Shown: piece by piece, positions 51,273 to 61,285 of the stretch | How positions within the stretch are numbered: the stretch's first letter is position 1 | Layout: every line of letters begins with the position of its first letter | From: CAZZDK01 sp964652235 | GTDB taxonomy: Bacteria > Pseudomonadota > Alphaproteobacteria > UBA9219 | DNA length: 64,000 nucleotides | Direction: 5' to 3' | Assembly: GCA_964652235.1 (NCBI GenBank) | Contig: CAZZDK010000001.1 | Location: 1-64,000, forward strand | Program-made: the position numbers and the translations under genes | Notes under the pieces: model-generated | Told to the model about the DNA's origin: nothing | Seen by the model: only the letters and a program-made list of their open reading frames with translations | The model's database searches: none

Positions 51273-52223
51273 ATGAAATTAGACATCGCCAGCCTCTCTT
51301 CGGACAAATTGCAAGAGGCCGCCTACAGGATCGAGCAGGATTATCCCGCCATGATGCCCGGCTTCTGGGACACCTTGAGAAGGGCCCAAAGGGAGGGAAT
51401 CTTGGGAGGAGGCTTCGAAAACGCCCTTGGCTACGCGCTCCTCGATACGCTTCAGATGGGAGAAAATCCCCGCGGGCTACCCTTTGAGATGGAACATAAG
51501 GGCGTGAAAAACGGATTGATAAAAAATCTGAAAGCATGTGGAATTCGCGAGGAAGAGCATTACCACGCCATAGATTCGGCGGTCGGCCTTTGCTACGTGA
51601 TCGGAGCCTATCTGGAAAGAGAAGACGTGCGCCAAGTCATAGCCCAACGCCGGGAAGCAGCGGTGGCCTTCCGCAAAGCCTTCTTCGAAAAGCTCGCCAA
51701 CGAGTCTGCTCTCAAAGCCGGATTTGCCCCGCTCGCCGCCGAAGCGGCGAAGGGCGGTCTCGCGGCCGCGGCCGTTTATGAAGTCGCCAAGACCACGACC
51801 GCCCTTTTGAACGGGCAGGCCCCCGCCCTGCCCGAAGGCGCGCACGCAAGACTTGTTGACGGCATGGAAAAAAGTCTTGCCGGACATAGGCGCCGCCGCC
51901 GTGATTTCTCTGTCCTGAAAAGAAACGTCCCGGAGATAAGAACGGAAAAAGCGCGAAGGGCGCCGGACAAAGACCTTTCTCTGAAAGAGAAGCAATCGCT
52001 CGTCGAAGGTATGTACCGAAACCTGGAGCGCATGGGCGTATCCCAAAAAAGGCCGGGTCTTATGAACAAAATCGACGCTTTCATGGGCAAGCTCGGCCAA
52101 AGGATCAAGATGGAGATCCAATTCGCCAAAAGCGACCTGAAGGCCGCCGGCAAGGCCGTTAAAAACGTCCTTCGTCCCGGAACGCGGCCTTCCGTCTGGG
52201 GAACTCCTACCTTCGGAAGGTGA
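51273..52223 (+). CDS. Protein of unknown function inserted between tmk and holB
   Basis: 316 aa from ATG 51273, spaced 8 nt from AAGGA (an ATG at 51267 is too close). No signal peptide. Begins 'MKLDIASLSSDKLQEAAYRI', mainly helical, with a basic stretch 'GHRRRRRDF' in the middle and a C-terminus 'RPGTRPSVWGTPTFGR' that echoes the end of the protein at 5996-8026 (RPRPSVWGYP). Opposite in strand to its neighbours and ending only 6 bp from the tmk stop. No family recognised. Confidence 0.75.
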   Translation: MKLDIASLSSDKLQEAAYRIEQDYPAMMPGFWDTLRRAQREGILGGGFENALGYALLDTLQMGENPRGLPFEMEHKGVKNGLIKNLKACGIREEEHYHAIDSAVGLCYVIGAYLEREDVRQVIAQRREAAVAFRKAFFEKLANESALKAGFAPLAAEAAKGGLAAAAVYEVAKTTTALLNGQAPALPEGAHARLVDGMEKSLAGHRRRRRDFSVLKRNVPEIRTEKARRAPDKDLSLKEKQSLVEGMYRNLERMGVSQKRPGLMNKIDAFMGKLGQRIKMEIQFAKSDLKAAGKAVKNVLRPGTRPSVWGTPTFGR

Positions 52224-52229
52224 CGCCTC

Positions 52230-52865
52230 TTACATCAGCGCCGCGTCGATGAGGCCCGCGAGGGTCTTTTCGATCTGCTCGGCGACTTTCTCCTCGCTGC
52301 GCGCTGCGTTGATGAGGCGAAAGCGCTTCGGCTCGGCCTTGGCGAGATGAAGATAGGCGGCCCGTAATCTCTCGTGAAAAGAGACTTCTTTGCTGTCGTA
52401 GCGGCTGAGCGCTTCGGCCCGCGCCTTGACCCGCGCGAGACCCGTCTCCACGTCGATATCGAGAAACAGGGTCAGATCGGGCCAGAAGTCGCCCGCGACT
52501 TCCTTGTAAATCGCATCGACCTTTTCGACGCCAAGGCCCATGGCGAAACCCTGATAGGCGCGCGAAGAATCCACATAGCGGTCCGAAACGACCCACGTTC
52601 CTCTCTTAAGGGCCGGAAGGACCGTCTTCGACAGATGTTCGCGCCGCGCCGCCATGACGAGCAGCAGCTCCGTCATGGGGTCCCAATCGCGCCGAGCGAG
52701 CCATAGACCGCGAATGTCTTCCGCGCCCTCGCAGCCGCCCGGCTCGCGCGTGGCGATGACCGAGATTCCGCGCCCTTGCAAAAGCGCGACGAGTCTTTTG
52801 ACCTGCGTGGACTTGCCCGCGCCCTCGCCGCCTTCAAGCGTGATGAACCGGCCTCTTTGGCTCAT
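52230..52865 (-). CDS. tmk: Thymidylate kinase
   Basis: 211 aa. P-loop 'FITLEGGEGAGKSTQVKRL', substrate motif 'TREPGGCEGAEDIR', 'VVSDRYVDSSRAYQGFAMGL' (DRY/H motif) and 'LFLDIDVETGLARVKAR'. Phosphorylates dTMP. Starts 1 bp after the dacA stop, so it is translationally linked to the peptidoglycan genes upstream. Confidence 0.97.
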   Translation of the reverse strand: MSQRGRFITLEGGEGAGKSTQVKRLVALLQGRGISVIATREPGGCEGAEDIRGLWLARRDWDPMTELLLVMAARREHLSKTVLPALKRGTWVVSDRYVDSSRAYQGFAMGLGVEKVDAIYKEVAGDFWPDLTLFLDIDVETGLARVKARAEALSRYDSKEVSFHERLRAAYLHLAKAEPKRFRLINAARSEEKVAEQIEKTLAGLIDAALM

Positions 52866-52866
52866 G

Positions 52867-54012
52867 TCACTCCTTCCCCAAAAGCCTCTTGGCTTTGGCG
52901 AGCAGACGCGGGAAAAAGCTCAAACGCTTGACCTCTTCCATAGCCACGAGCGGCACTTCAAGGGAAGCCCCCACGGGAGGAGAAACGACGATCCGGCCCA
53001 TCACCTGATCCTTCCCGACAGGCGCCTGGGTTTCGGCGTTTACGGTCATTTCCTTCTTTACTTGATCGCGTTTCATACGCGGCAAAGGCAGGAAAACGTC
53101 CCGCCCCGGCGCGACGGCCACCGTCTTGGCCTTGCCGAGCCAGACCTTGGCCTCACCGCTCTTCTCGCCCGCTTTTACGAGACGATAGAGATCGTATTCG
53201 CGATAAGCCCAATCGAGGAGCTTTCCGGCCTCGTCGGCCCTCTGCTGCATACTGGAAAGGCCGTTGACCACGCCGACGATCCTTCTTCCGCCGCGAACGG
53301 TCGAAAACATCAGGCCGTAGCCCGCCTCCTCCGTATGGCCTGTTTTCACGCCGTCCGCCCCGACGTTGCGGTAAAGAAGCGGATTGCGGTTGCCTTGCTT
53401 GATCCCGTTAAAGGTAAATTCCTTCTCGGAATAATAGCGATAATAGTCCGGAAAATCGCGGATCAGCGCGACGGCCAGGATCGCCAGATCCCGCGCGGTG
53501 GAGTAATGTTCGGGGTCGGGCAGACCGGTGGCGTTCATGAAATGCGAGCCGGTCAGGCCCATCTCCCGAGCCTTTTCGTTCATCAGGGCGACAAAGGAAC
53601 TCTCGGACCCCGCGACGGCCTCGGCCAGCGCGACCGAGGCATCGTTGCCGGACTGGACGATGACTCCCCGGACCAGGTCTTCGACCTTGACGTCCTGCCC
53701 TATCTTCAGAAAGGTCCGCGAGCCCGGCTGGCTCCACGCGGTCTGACTGATTTTGACCGTGGTTTCGAGATTAAGTTTCCCTTTCTTAAGCGCCTCGAAG
53801 ACAAGAAGCATCGTCATGACCTTGCTCATGGACGAGGTCGGCATTCTGACTTCGGCGTCTTTGGCGAAAAGGATCGTCCCCGTCGCGCCTTCGATAAGAA
53901 TGGCGTGCCTGGCCGCGGTCGCGGGCGGCGGAACGTCGCCGAAGGATGTCGTTTCCGCTTTCGCCGGAAAAACGGCCAGGAAAAGAAGGAAAGAGAGAAA
54001 AAGTTTTTTCAT
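52867..54012 (-). CDS. dacA: D-alanyl-D-alanine carboxypeptidase (PBP5/6 type)
   Basis: 381 aa. Signal peptide 'MKKLFLSFLLFLAVFPAKAE'. Penicillin-binding motifs: SxxK in 'PTSSMSKVMTMLLVFEAL', SGN in 'VIVQSGNDASVALAEAV', KTG in 'DGVKTGHTEEAGYGLMFS'. A C-terminal beta domain (from about 285) and an amphipathic end 'RLSFFPRLLAKAKRLLG' for membrane anchoring. Trims pentapeptides in the periplasm. Between rlpA and tmk, a common alphaproteobacterial order. Confidence 0.96.
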   Translation of the reverse strand: MKKLFLSFLLFLAVFPAKAETTSFGDVPPPATAARHAILIEGATGTILFAKDAEVRMPTSSMSKVMTMLLVFEALKKGKLNLETTVKISQTAWSQPGSRTFLKIGQDVKVEDLVRGVIVQSGNDASVALAEAVAGSESSFVALMNEKAREMGLTGSHFMNATGLPDPEHYSTARDLAILAVALIRDFPDYYRYYSEKEFTFNGIKQGNRNPLLYRNVGADGVKTGHTEEAGYGLMFSTVRGGRRIVGVVNGLSSMQQRADEAGKLLDWAYREYDLYRLVKAGEKSGEAKVWLGKAKTVAVAPGRDVFLPLPRMKRDQVKKEMTVNAETQAPVGKDQVMGRIVVSPPVGASLEVPLVAMEEVKRLSFFPRLLAKAKRLLGKE

Positions 54013-54028
54013 CGAAACCGCCTTGTCG

Positions 54029-54982
54029 TCAATCCACTACGATGATCCTTGCGCCGTCGGCGCCGGATTTCAGAACCTTTTGCAAAAGCGCGTCGGCCTC
54101 GGCCACGTTCGGTATGGGGCCTAGCCGAACGCGGTGATACAAAACGCCCTTGACCGTCGCCGGGACGACGGACGTCTTTCCGAGTTTCGCGAGCTTGCCC
54201 TGAAGGCGCGTCGCGTAATCCTTGCGCGTGAAAGCCCCCGCCTGGATAAAAATATCGCTGCGGGCCGGAACGGGGCCTTGCGTATATTCCGGCACGGGCC
54301 TGACCGTCGCCAAGCTCGGCAAAGGCGACTCCGGCGCGGCAGGCAAAGGCCTGGCCTCCACCGGCTCGTCCAGACGCGGACGCTCCGGGCTTGACGCCGC
54401 GCTGAGCCTCGGCGGAACCGGCGGCGGCGCGGCGGAAGCGACCTCCACGCGACCCTTGTCGTCCAGCGAGTGGCCGTAGCGGCGCATGGCCTCGGCTATG
54501 GCCTTGCTCTCGTCGGCGAGGACCTGCACGCGAACCTTGGCCGTTCCCTGCCCCTCGAATCCCAAGAGCTGGGCGGCGCGTTGCGAAACGTCGATGATGC
54601 GTCCGCGCGAGAAAGGTCCGCGATCGTTGACGCGCACGACGATGGCGCGTCCGTTTTCGAGGTTCGTGACGCGAGCCAGGCTGGGCATGGGCAAGGTGCG
54701 ATGCGCCGCCGTCAATTCGTTCTTGTTATAAACTTCGCCGTTGGCGGTGAGCTGCCGATGGAAATCCGCGCCGTACCAGGAGGCGATGCCCGACTCGTCG
54801 TAGGCGTAATCTTCTTTGGGATAATACCAGACGCCCTTGATCTGATAGGGCTGGCCGATTTTGTAATAGCCCGTCGGCTCGCCGGAGACGGGGGCCAAGC
54901 GCCCGCCCCTTTCCCCGGCGCAAGCCGCGAGAAAAAGAATCGCGAGAAGAGGAAGAAAGCGGAAAAAACAGGCTTGTCTCAT
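54029..54982 (-). CDS. rlpA: RlpA-type septal ring lytic transglycosylase with SPOR domain
   Basis: 317 aa. Lipoprotein signal with lipobox 'ILFLAACAGERGG'. Double-psi beta-barrel: 'GIASWYGADFHRQLTANGEV', 'HRTLPMPSLARVTNLENG', 'VRVNDRGPFSRGRIIDVS' (catalytic Asp-Arg-Gly-Pro). A Pro-rich linker leads to a C-terminal SPOR domain ('DIFIQAGAFTRKDYATRLQG'), which targets denuded septal glycan. Overlaps mltB by 4 bp. Confidence 0.95.
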   Translation of the reverse strand: MRQACFFRFLPLLAILFLAACAGERGGRLAPVSGEPTGYYKIGQPYQIKGVWYYPKEDYAYDESGIASWYGADFHRQLTANGEVYNKNELTAAHRTLPMPSLARVTNLENGRAIVVRVNDRGPFSRGRIIDVSQRAAQLLGFEGQGTAKVRVQVLADESKAIAEAMRRYGHSLDDKGRVEVASAAPPPVPPRLSAASSPERPRLDEPVEARPLPAAPESPLPSLATVRPVPEYTQGPVPARSDIFIQAGAFTRKDYATRLQGKLAKLGKTSVVPATVKGVLYHRVRLGPIPNVAEADALLQKVLKSGADGARIIVVD

Positions 54983-55962
54983 GATCCCTCTTCGATGGCG
55001 TCGGCCAGCATCCCCACGGACGCGGCGAAATAAGTGGAACGGTTCCAGCGCATAAGCGCGCGGAAGTTATCATAAATCAGAAAGGCGCGTCCACCCGGCC
55101 CGTCCGGACGGATCAGCGAGGCTTCTACGCCCTCCTCCGGCACCGCGCCGCCGGAAAGCAGTCTCACGCCGCTTTGCTTCCAGAAACCGACGTCGCGAAC
55201 GGTTTCGGCGCCGATCAGATCGGCGGGAACGGGCCTGGTCAGGTGAACTTCGCGCCCCCAGGGCAGGCCGGGAGTCCAACCTTCCGCTTTTATGTAATTG
55301 GCGATGGAGGCGAGAACGTCCACTTCGGAATCCCAGATGTCGCGCTTGCCGTTTTCGTCGAAATCGACCGCGTAGCGGCGATAGGTCGAAGGCATGAACT
55401 GGCATTGTCCCATGGCCCCAGCCCAGGAGCCTTGAAGCGCGTCGATCTCCAGGCCTTCTTCATCCACGACTTTAAGAGCTTCGATCAGCTCCTTCTTGAA
55501 AAAGGCGGCGCGTCGGCCCTCATAGGCCAGGCTCGCGAGCGAATCCAAGATACGGTAGGTTCCGGGATTCTCGCCGAAATTGCTCTCTACGGCCCACAAG
55601 GCCACGATCACGGACGGCGGCACGCCGGTGCGAGCGGCAATCTCGCGAAGCGTGGAGTCGTATTCTTCGGCCATCTTGCGGCCCTCGCCCACGCGGACCG
55701 TCGAAACGACTCCCTTGACGTAAGCGTCGAACGTCAGACGGGATTCCGGCTGTTTGCGGTCCAGCTCTATCACATTCTCGTCGAACGTCAGATAGGGCAA
55801 GGTCCGAGCCAACGTCTGCGGCGAGATTCCGGCCTGCCGCGCCTCCTGCGCGAAACCCGCGAGCCAGGCGGCAAAGCCCTGGTCGTCCGCCCGCGCCGGA
55901 ACCGGAAAAAGAAGAAGGAACGCGAGACAGAAGCCCAGTCCTTTTCGACACCTGTATTTCAT
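54979..55962 (-). CDS. mltB: Lytic murein transglycosylase B
   Basis: 327 aa. Signal peptide 'RCRKGLGFCLAFLLLFPVPA', then the MltB fold: catalytic Glu in 'IVALWAVESNFGENPGTYRI', 'GSWAGAMGQCQFMPSTYRRY', 'DIWDSEVDVLASIANYIKAE'. The C-terminal peptidoglycan-binding domain found in some relatives is absent. ATG at 55962 overlaps the ydcF-like stop by 4 bp; an earlier start 21 bp upstream is less likely. Confidence 0.95.
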   Translation of the reverse strand: MKYRCRKGLGFCLAFLLLFPVPARADDQGFAAWLAGFAQEARQAGISPQTLARTLPYLTFDENVIELDRKQPESRLTFDAYVKGVVSTVRVGEGRKMAEEYDSTLREIAARTGVPPSVIVALWAVESNFGENPGTYRILDSLASLAYEGRRAAFFKKELIEALKVVDEEGLEIDALQGSWAGAMGQCQFMPSTYRRYAVDFDENGKRDIWDSEVDVLASIANYIKAEGWTPGLPWGREVHLTRPVPADLIGAETVRDVGFWKQSGVRLLSGGAVPEEGVEASLIRPDGPGGRAFLIYDNFRALMRWNRSTYFAASVGMLADAIEEGS

Positions 55963-56792
55963 TTCCACGGCCTTTCGATCCAACCGGCGGCCCAGTAAAC
56001 CAGCAACCCGACATATTCATGCGCGGCGCGCGTCAGAAGCCTGAGCTGATGTTCCGCGCTCATGCCGCAAAGGCACGGCTTTTGCGGCCTGGGCGGCGTG
56101 AAGTAATCCGTCGGATAGGGGATGACCTCCCACCCCGCCTTTTCAAAGCACAGGACCGAGCGCGGCATATGAAAGGCGGACGTCAGCAGCAGCCACTTTT
56201 CTCCTTCGCGCGGTTTGGCGATCTCTTTGGCCATAAGGGCGTTCTCGCGCGTGGTGCGGGACTTGGTTTCGTAAAGCACCCGCGCGCGCGGCACGCCCGC
56301 GCCGTCTAAAACCTCCTGAACGACCGTCTGCACGGACACTTTGGAGGAAACGTGCCGAGGCGTCGGATCGCCGACGACGACGATCTTCGCCTTCGGATAG
56401 CGCTTGGCGAGCCGCGCCAACGCCAGATGCCTCGACCCGCTTTCCGCGACGATGGGCACGCCGCGAGCCTCGCTCAAAAAGGCGTTTTCGTTGCCGGTGA
56501 GGACGAGAATCCCATCCACCTCCTTCGGCTCGTGGGTCGCATAGCGGTTCTCAAGCGGCAGCAGCGCCCATTGGCCCAAAGGAACGACAAGAAGGCTGGA
56601 AAGCGCCAGCGCGAGAACGAGAATCCCGATTCGCCCGACCTTTCGGCTCCTCTCGCCGCCGAAGACGGCCAAAAAAGCCAGAAAGAGCAGAAAAACCGCG
56701 AAAAAGTTCATGGGTTCGGTCAAAGAACCCAGAAATTTGTAAAGAGAATAGGACATATCCGGAAGCCTAAAGAGAGCGTCCGGAAGCGTCAA
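55959..56792 (-). CDS. YdcF/ElyC-family membrane protein (DUF218)
   Basis: 277 aa. Two N-terminal transmembrane helices (about 30-48, 55-75), then the DUF218 domain: 'VDGILVLTGNENAF', 'KAKIVVVGDPTPR', 'VLYETKSRTTRENALMAKEI' and 'KWLLLTSAFHMPRSVLCFEK'. ElyC-like proteins act in envelope lipid-carrier metabolism. A second ATG at 56756 (MSYSLYK) is a possible start. Overlaps the RHH gene by 4 bp. Confidence 0.92.
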   Translation of the reverse strand: MTLPDALFRLPDMSYSLYKFLGSLTEPMNFFAVFLLFLAFLAVFGGERSRKVGRIGILVLALALSSLLVVPLGQWALLPLENRYATHEPKEVDGILVLTGNENAFLSEARGVPIVAESGSRHLALARLAKRYPKAKIVVVGDPTPRHVSSKVSVQTVVQEVLDGAGVPRARVLYETKSRTTRENALMAKEIAKPREGEKWLLLTSAFHMPRSVLCFEKAGWEVIPYPTDYFTPPRPQKPCLCGMSAEHQLRLLTRAAHEYVGLLVYWAAGWIERPWK

Positions 56793-57019
56793 TGTTTTTG
56801 GGCTTTAAGATTTTCCAAAACGTAAAGCCGTAAAGCGCTGGAAAGATTGCCCGAACGCCGGGCGTCGATTTCCTCCGCGAGCTTGTTGAGCGAAAGGCCC
56901 CGCGCCGCAGCCAAAAGAGCCAGCTCGTCCCAGAAAGACCCCTCCAGCGAAGCGCTGGTCCGGTGCCCCGCCAAAAGAAGGGATCGTTTGACGATTTTTT
57001 GCCTTTCGTTTTCCGACAT
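56789..57019 (-). CDS. Ribbon-helix-helix protein
   Basis: 76 aa. 'KRSLLLAGHRTSASLEGSFW' then 'DELALLAAARGLSLNKLAEE' with 'NLSSALRLYVLENL': an RHH_4-type fold typical of alphaproteobacteria, often next to fumC. DNA-binding is expected from the fold; no toxin partner is seen. Starts 3 bp after the fumC stop and overlaps the next gene, so it is co-transcribed. Confidence 0.9.
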   Translation of the reverse strand: MSENERQKIVKRSLLLAGHRTSASLEGSFWDELALLAAARGLSLNKLAEEIDARRSGNLSSALRLYVLENLKAQKH

Positions 57020-57022
57020 CCG

Positions 57023-58420
<1,398 letters not shown>

Positions 58421-58534
58421 GATTGTAGCCCTTTGCCGGAAAAGTTTGCTTTTTTCTGCGGCTCTTATAACATCAAAGGTCGCCGATCGCCAAGACGGCT
58501 TCCCTCGGTTTACTTTTCTGCGTCCTTGAAGATC

Positions 58535-59170
58535 ATGTGCAGCGCAACAAAGATTCCTCCTCTTCTTCTCGGCGCTTTCTTGTGCGGCCTTTTTCTTTCG
58601 CCCGCGGCCTTGGCCGACGACGAAAGAGAGGAAGGGACGGAAATCGAAGAAACGTTTGAGGGATTCGACGAAATCGTCACGGGCGTTCCGATCGTCCATG
58701 GCTCCGGCCTTCTCGTCATCGACGGCGACGAGATCGCCCTGTGGGGACTTCTCGCCCTTGCGCCCGATCAGCAATGCTGGGAAAACGAAACCGCCTGGAA
58801 CTGCGGCGAACAGGCGACGAGCTTTCTGCGGCATTTTCTGGAAGACCGACGGGTCGAGTGCCACGCGCGCGATAATCCCGACGTCGAACCGATCGTCGCG
58901 CAATGTTTCCGGCTTAAGGATGGCCGCCAGCAGGAAGACGTAGCGGCTTCCCTGATTGAAAACGGCTGGGCCATCGGCGCGGACCGAACGCCGGACGGGC
59001 CGTATGCGGAGATCGAATCCCTGGCCAGAGAGGCGCGGCGAGGAATCTGGTCGAGCCGTTTTCAAACGGCGCAGGATTGGATCGACGGCGTTCAGCGCTT
59101 TGTGGACGAACAAGAGCCGTTGCGGAAAATCCGCTACCAACTGCAAACGCCGGAAAAGAAGCAACCATGA
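58535..59170 (+). CDS. Exported nuclease-like (SNase-fold) protein, probably inactive
   Basis: 211 aa. Signal peptide 'IPPLLLGAFLCGLFLSPAAL', a Glu-rich segment, then a thermonuclease-like domain: 'GSGLLVIDGDEIALWGLLAL' with 'WNCGEQATSFLRHFLEDRRV', 'DVAASLIENGWAIGA' and 'EARRGIWSSRFQTAQDW'. The active-site pattern (RLxGIDAPE) reads IALWGLLALAP, so the catalytic Arg and Glu are missing. Cys residues may form disulfides. The stop overlaps the next ATG. Confidence 0.8.
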   Translation: MCSATKIPPLLLGAFLCGLFLSPAALADDEREEGTEIEETFEGFDEIVTGVPIVHGSGLLVIDGDEIALWGLLALAPDQQCWENETAWNCGEQATSFLRHFLEDRRVECHARDNPDVEPIVAQCFRLKDGRQQEDVAASLIENGWAIGADRTPDGPYAEIESLAREARRGIWSSRFQTAQDWIDGVQRFVDEQEPLRKIRYQLQTPEKKQP

Positions 59171-59349
59171 CGGAAGAGAGACGCCGCACGGACCCGAAAT
59201 TGCTCGAAAGCCTCGTCTGTCCCGTGACGAAAGGCCCCTTGCGCTACGATTCAGAAAAGCAGGAATTGATCAGCGAACGCGCCGCCCTCGCCTTCCCGAT
59301 CCGCGAAGGAATCCCCATCATGCTCCCGGACGAGGCAAGGAAGATTTAG
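59167..59349 (+). CDS. Trm112-like small zinc-ribbon-type protein (UPF0434)
   Basis: 60 aa. 'DPKLLESLVCPVTKGPLRYD', 'QELISERAALAFPIREGIPI' and 'MLPDEAR' match the YcaR/UPF0434 family. Only one Cys remains, so zinc binding is unlikely. ATG overlaps the preceding stop. Its end overlaps the convergent HEPN-like gene by 4 bp. Confidence 0.93.
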   Translation: MTEERRRTDPKLLESLVCPVTKGPLRYDSEKQELISERAALAFPIREGIPIMLPDEARKI

Positions 59350-60278
59350 CCCGCTTTCTTCTTCGATTTGAAATCGTAGCTGTCTTCGGAATCGTCGGCC
59401 CTGGAGGCTTCGGCGAGATCGTCGAGCGCGGCCTTGGCCTTGCCGGTCTGCATCGCCTCGATCTGCTCGCCCATAAGGGAAATGATGGCGGTGGCGAGGC
59501 CGAAAAGGGAAACCGCCTGACCCACCGAGATCGTCTTTTCCGGCGAGGTGAGCGGGTTGCGGTAGTGCTCCTTGATCTGCGCGAGCATCTGAAGGAGGCG
59601 CTTGTCGGGACGCTTGGCGTTGCTTTCGTCGTCGGCGAGGCTGGCGAGTTTCTTAAGATAAATGCTGTAGGAACGCTCGGTCTTGGCGACGTTCGTTCCC
59701 GAAAACAATTCGTAGTACTTCTTGAGAACCATTTCGACGGCGCGAAGCAAATGCATCGCGGCGGCGGTGCCGAGACCGAAGGCAAGCGCCCGGCCCGCTT
59801 CGTCAAACTCGGCGAGGGATTCCCGCGGCATGAGGTTCTGCGTCTCTTCGGAAAAGCAAAGATGGGCGTTTTCGATCAGATCGTAGGTCGAATAAATGCC
59901 GCGTTTTTTGGCCGCATAGACGGGCGCCTTGACGAGCTCCGACGCCAGCGCGCGCTCGAACCTCTGGACGAGCGAGGACAGCGAAGCCATTTCGTGCGCG
60001 TCGATCCGGTCCTCGCCGGTCGGCTTGCGAAGCTGTTTAGACGTCGGGTCGATGTAATAGGTGCTGAAGAGCGAGCCGAGCTTGTTCAAGAGGGTCGTTG
60101 CCTCGGCCTTCGACGTTTCAAGCGGGAACGGATCGCCCTTGATCCAGCCGTCGAGCAGCGCCTGCGCCTCGCTGAGCGGCGCGAACATCTCGCTCACGCG
60201 GCTCTGGCTTGCGCCGTCGAACAAAGCGTGGAGCTTGGCGGCCAATTCGTAAAAACGGTAGGGGTTCAAATGCTGCAT
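59346..60278 (-). CDS. HEPN-like protein of unknown function
   Basis: 310 aa. Middle and C-terminal region resembles large HEPN-type proteins: 'GLGTAAAMHLLRAVEMVLKK' then 'YYELFSGTNVAKTE', 'LLQMLAQIKEHYRNPLTSPE', 'VGQAVSLFGLATAIISLMGE'. Typical members have RNPxxHP, where R and H form the RNase site; here His is replaced by Ser (RNPLTSP), so catalysis is doubtful. Ends in a Lys-rich tail. No antitoxin-like partner nearby. Confidence 0.7.
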   Translation of the reverse strand: MQHLNPYRFYELAAKLHALFDGASQSRVSEMFAPLSEAQALLDGWIKGDPFPLETSKAEATTLLNKLGSLFSTYYIDPTSKQLRKPTGEDRIDAHEMASLSSLVQRFERALASELVKAPVYAAKKRGIYSTYDLIENAHLCFSEETQNLMPRESLAEFDEAGRALAFGLGTAAAMHLLRAVEMVLKKYYELFSGTNVAKTERSYSIYLKKLASLADDESNAKRPDKRLLQMLAQIKEHYRNPLTSPEKTISVGQAVSLFGLATAIISLMGEQIEAMQTGKAKAALDDLAEASRADDSEDSYDFKSKKKAG

Positions 60279-60392
60279 CGGGCAATCGCTTTTTGTTCGT
60301 TAACCGTCCCCAATGACCTACGCCACCGGGCCGCGGCGCGTCAACAAAACATTATAGTTAATAGCTCGCGCGGTTGCGGCCTTTTCCACCTT

Positions 60393-60533
60393 GTCATTGC
60401 GAGGGCCCTTAGGCCCGAAGCAATCCAAAGTCATAAAGAACTATGGTTTGCCGGTTTGACACTGGATCGCCACGGCCCCTCCCGCCGTCGCGCTTCGCGC
60501 GATGGCGGGACAAGGCGGGGCCTCGCGATGACG
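60393..60533. repeat. GCAATCCAG palindromic repeat, copy 5 (divergent)
   Basis: GTCATTGCGAGGGCC...GAAGCAATCCAAAGTC at left; the right arm is degraded (ACACTGGATCGCC) and followed by an extra GC-rich inverted pair (CCCGCCGTCGCGC/GCGCGATGGCGGG) before CTCGCGATGACG. Upstream 60279-60392 shows no gene. Confidence 0.8.
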
Positions 60534-60553
60534 AAGAAAGAGACTGCGTCGCC

Positions 60554-61105
60554 TTATTGCTCAGGGGATTCTCTCCCCCCCCGCGGCATAACCGCCCGCA
60601 GCATTTCCTCGCTTCTTACAGGCTTCAGGCCGTCGCCTTTGTCCATATAAGACCATAGATCATTGTTGCCGTCGAACGAAACAATCAGTTTCTTGCCGTC
60701 CGGGGAAAGGAAGGCCCGTTTCGCGACGGCTGTTTCCGACAGCTTCCTGCCGAAGGAACCGGAGTAATCCACGCCCGTTTTCGTGGCTCTCCCCTCTTTT
60801 GCGCCCGCGACGACCTGCGCGGCGGCTTCTTTAGCGGCCTTTTCCGCGAGAACGAAAGGCTTATCCGAAACAGCCAAGAGAAGGACAGAGCCCCCGAGAA
60901 GAGTCGTGGACAACACCGCTGGGAGAAAAAACCGATTTGTGCCTTCTCCGAGAATCAAATCTCCGTAAAAAGGAACTAAAGACGCCACAGCCCCTGCTAT
61001 AAGCGCGATCCACGGCACACCGGTACAAGCCAGCACGCCGCCCCCGACGGCAAGCGGGACGAGAAAATCCCTATTCTTTTTCAAAAACCGCCCCGTCGCG
61101 GTCAA
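60554..61105 (-). CDS. Membrane protein of unknown function, start uncertain
   Basis: 183 aa if begun at TTG 61105. Hydrophobic helices around 14-50 ('FLVPLAVGGGVLACTGVPWI') and 60-78 ('FFLPAVLSTTLLGGSVLLLA'), then a soluble C-terminal part ('AFLSPDGKKLIVSFDGNNDLW'). An ATG with strong AAGGAG lies at 61165 in the same frame, but its third codon is TAA (61157-61159). The frame is open beyond that. This suggests a nonsense mutation, sequencing error, or re-initiation. No family recognised. Confidence 0.5.
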   Translation of the reverse strand: MTATGRFLKKNRDFLVPLAVGGGVLACTGVPWIALIAGAVASLVPFYGDLILGEGTNRFFLPAVLSTTLLGGSVLLLAVSDKPFVLAEKAAKEAAAQVVAGAKEGRATKTGVDYSGSFGRKLSETAVAKRAFLSPDGKKLIVSFDGNNDLWSYMDKGDGLKPVRSEEMLRAVMPRGGRESPEQ

Positions 61106-61285
61106 GGCGCGGGCGGCGACGCCGAGATCGGCTTCGGCTTTGTTTTCGGTGACGCGTTAGGTCATTTCTTAGCTCCTTAAAAAGGGTTCGTCAAAGATCA
61201 TGCTTCTTTTACACCAACCCCTCCCCGATTGCCTCCACAAAACATGGTTAAAATAGTTTCATTGGCGCTTTGAGGAGGTTTATGT

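Noticed and set aside
56789..57019. Toxin-antitoxin pair with the RHH protein as antitoxin
   Set aside because: The neighbours are fumC and a DUF218 membrane protein; no toxin-like gene is adjacent.
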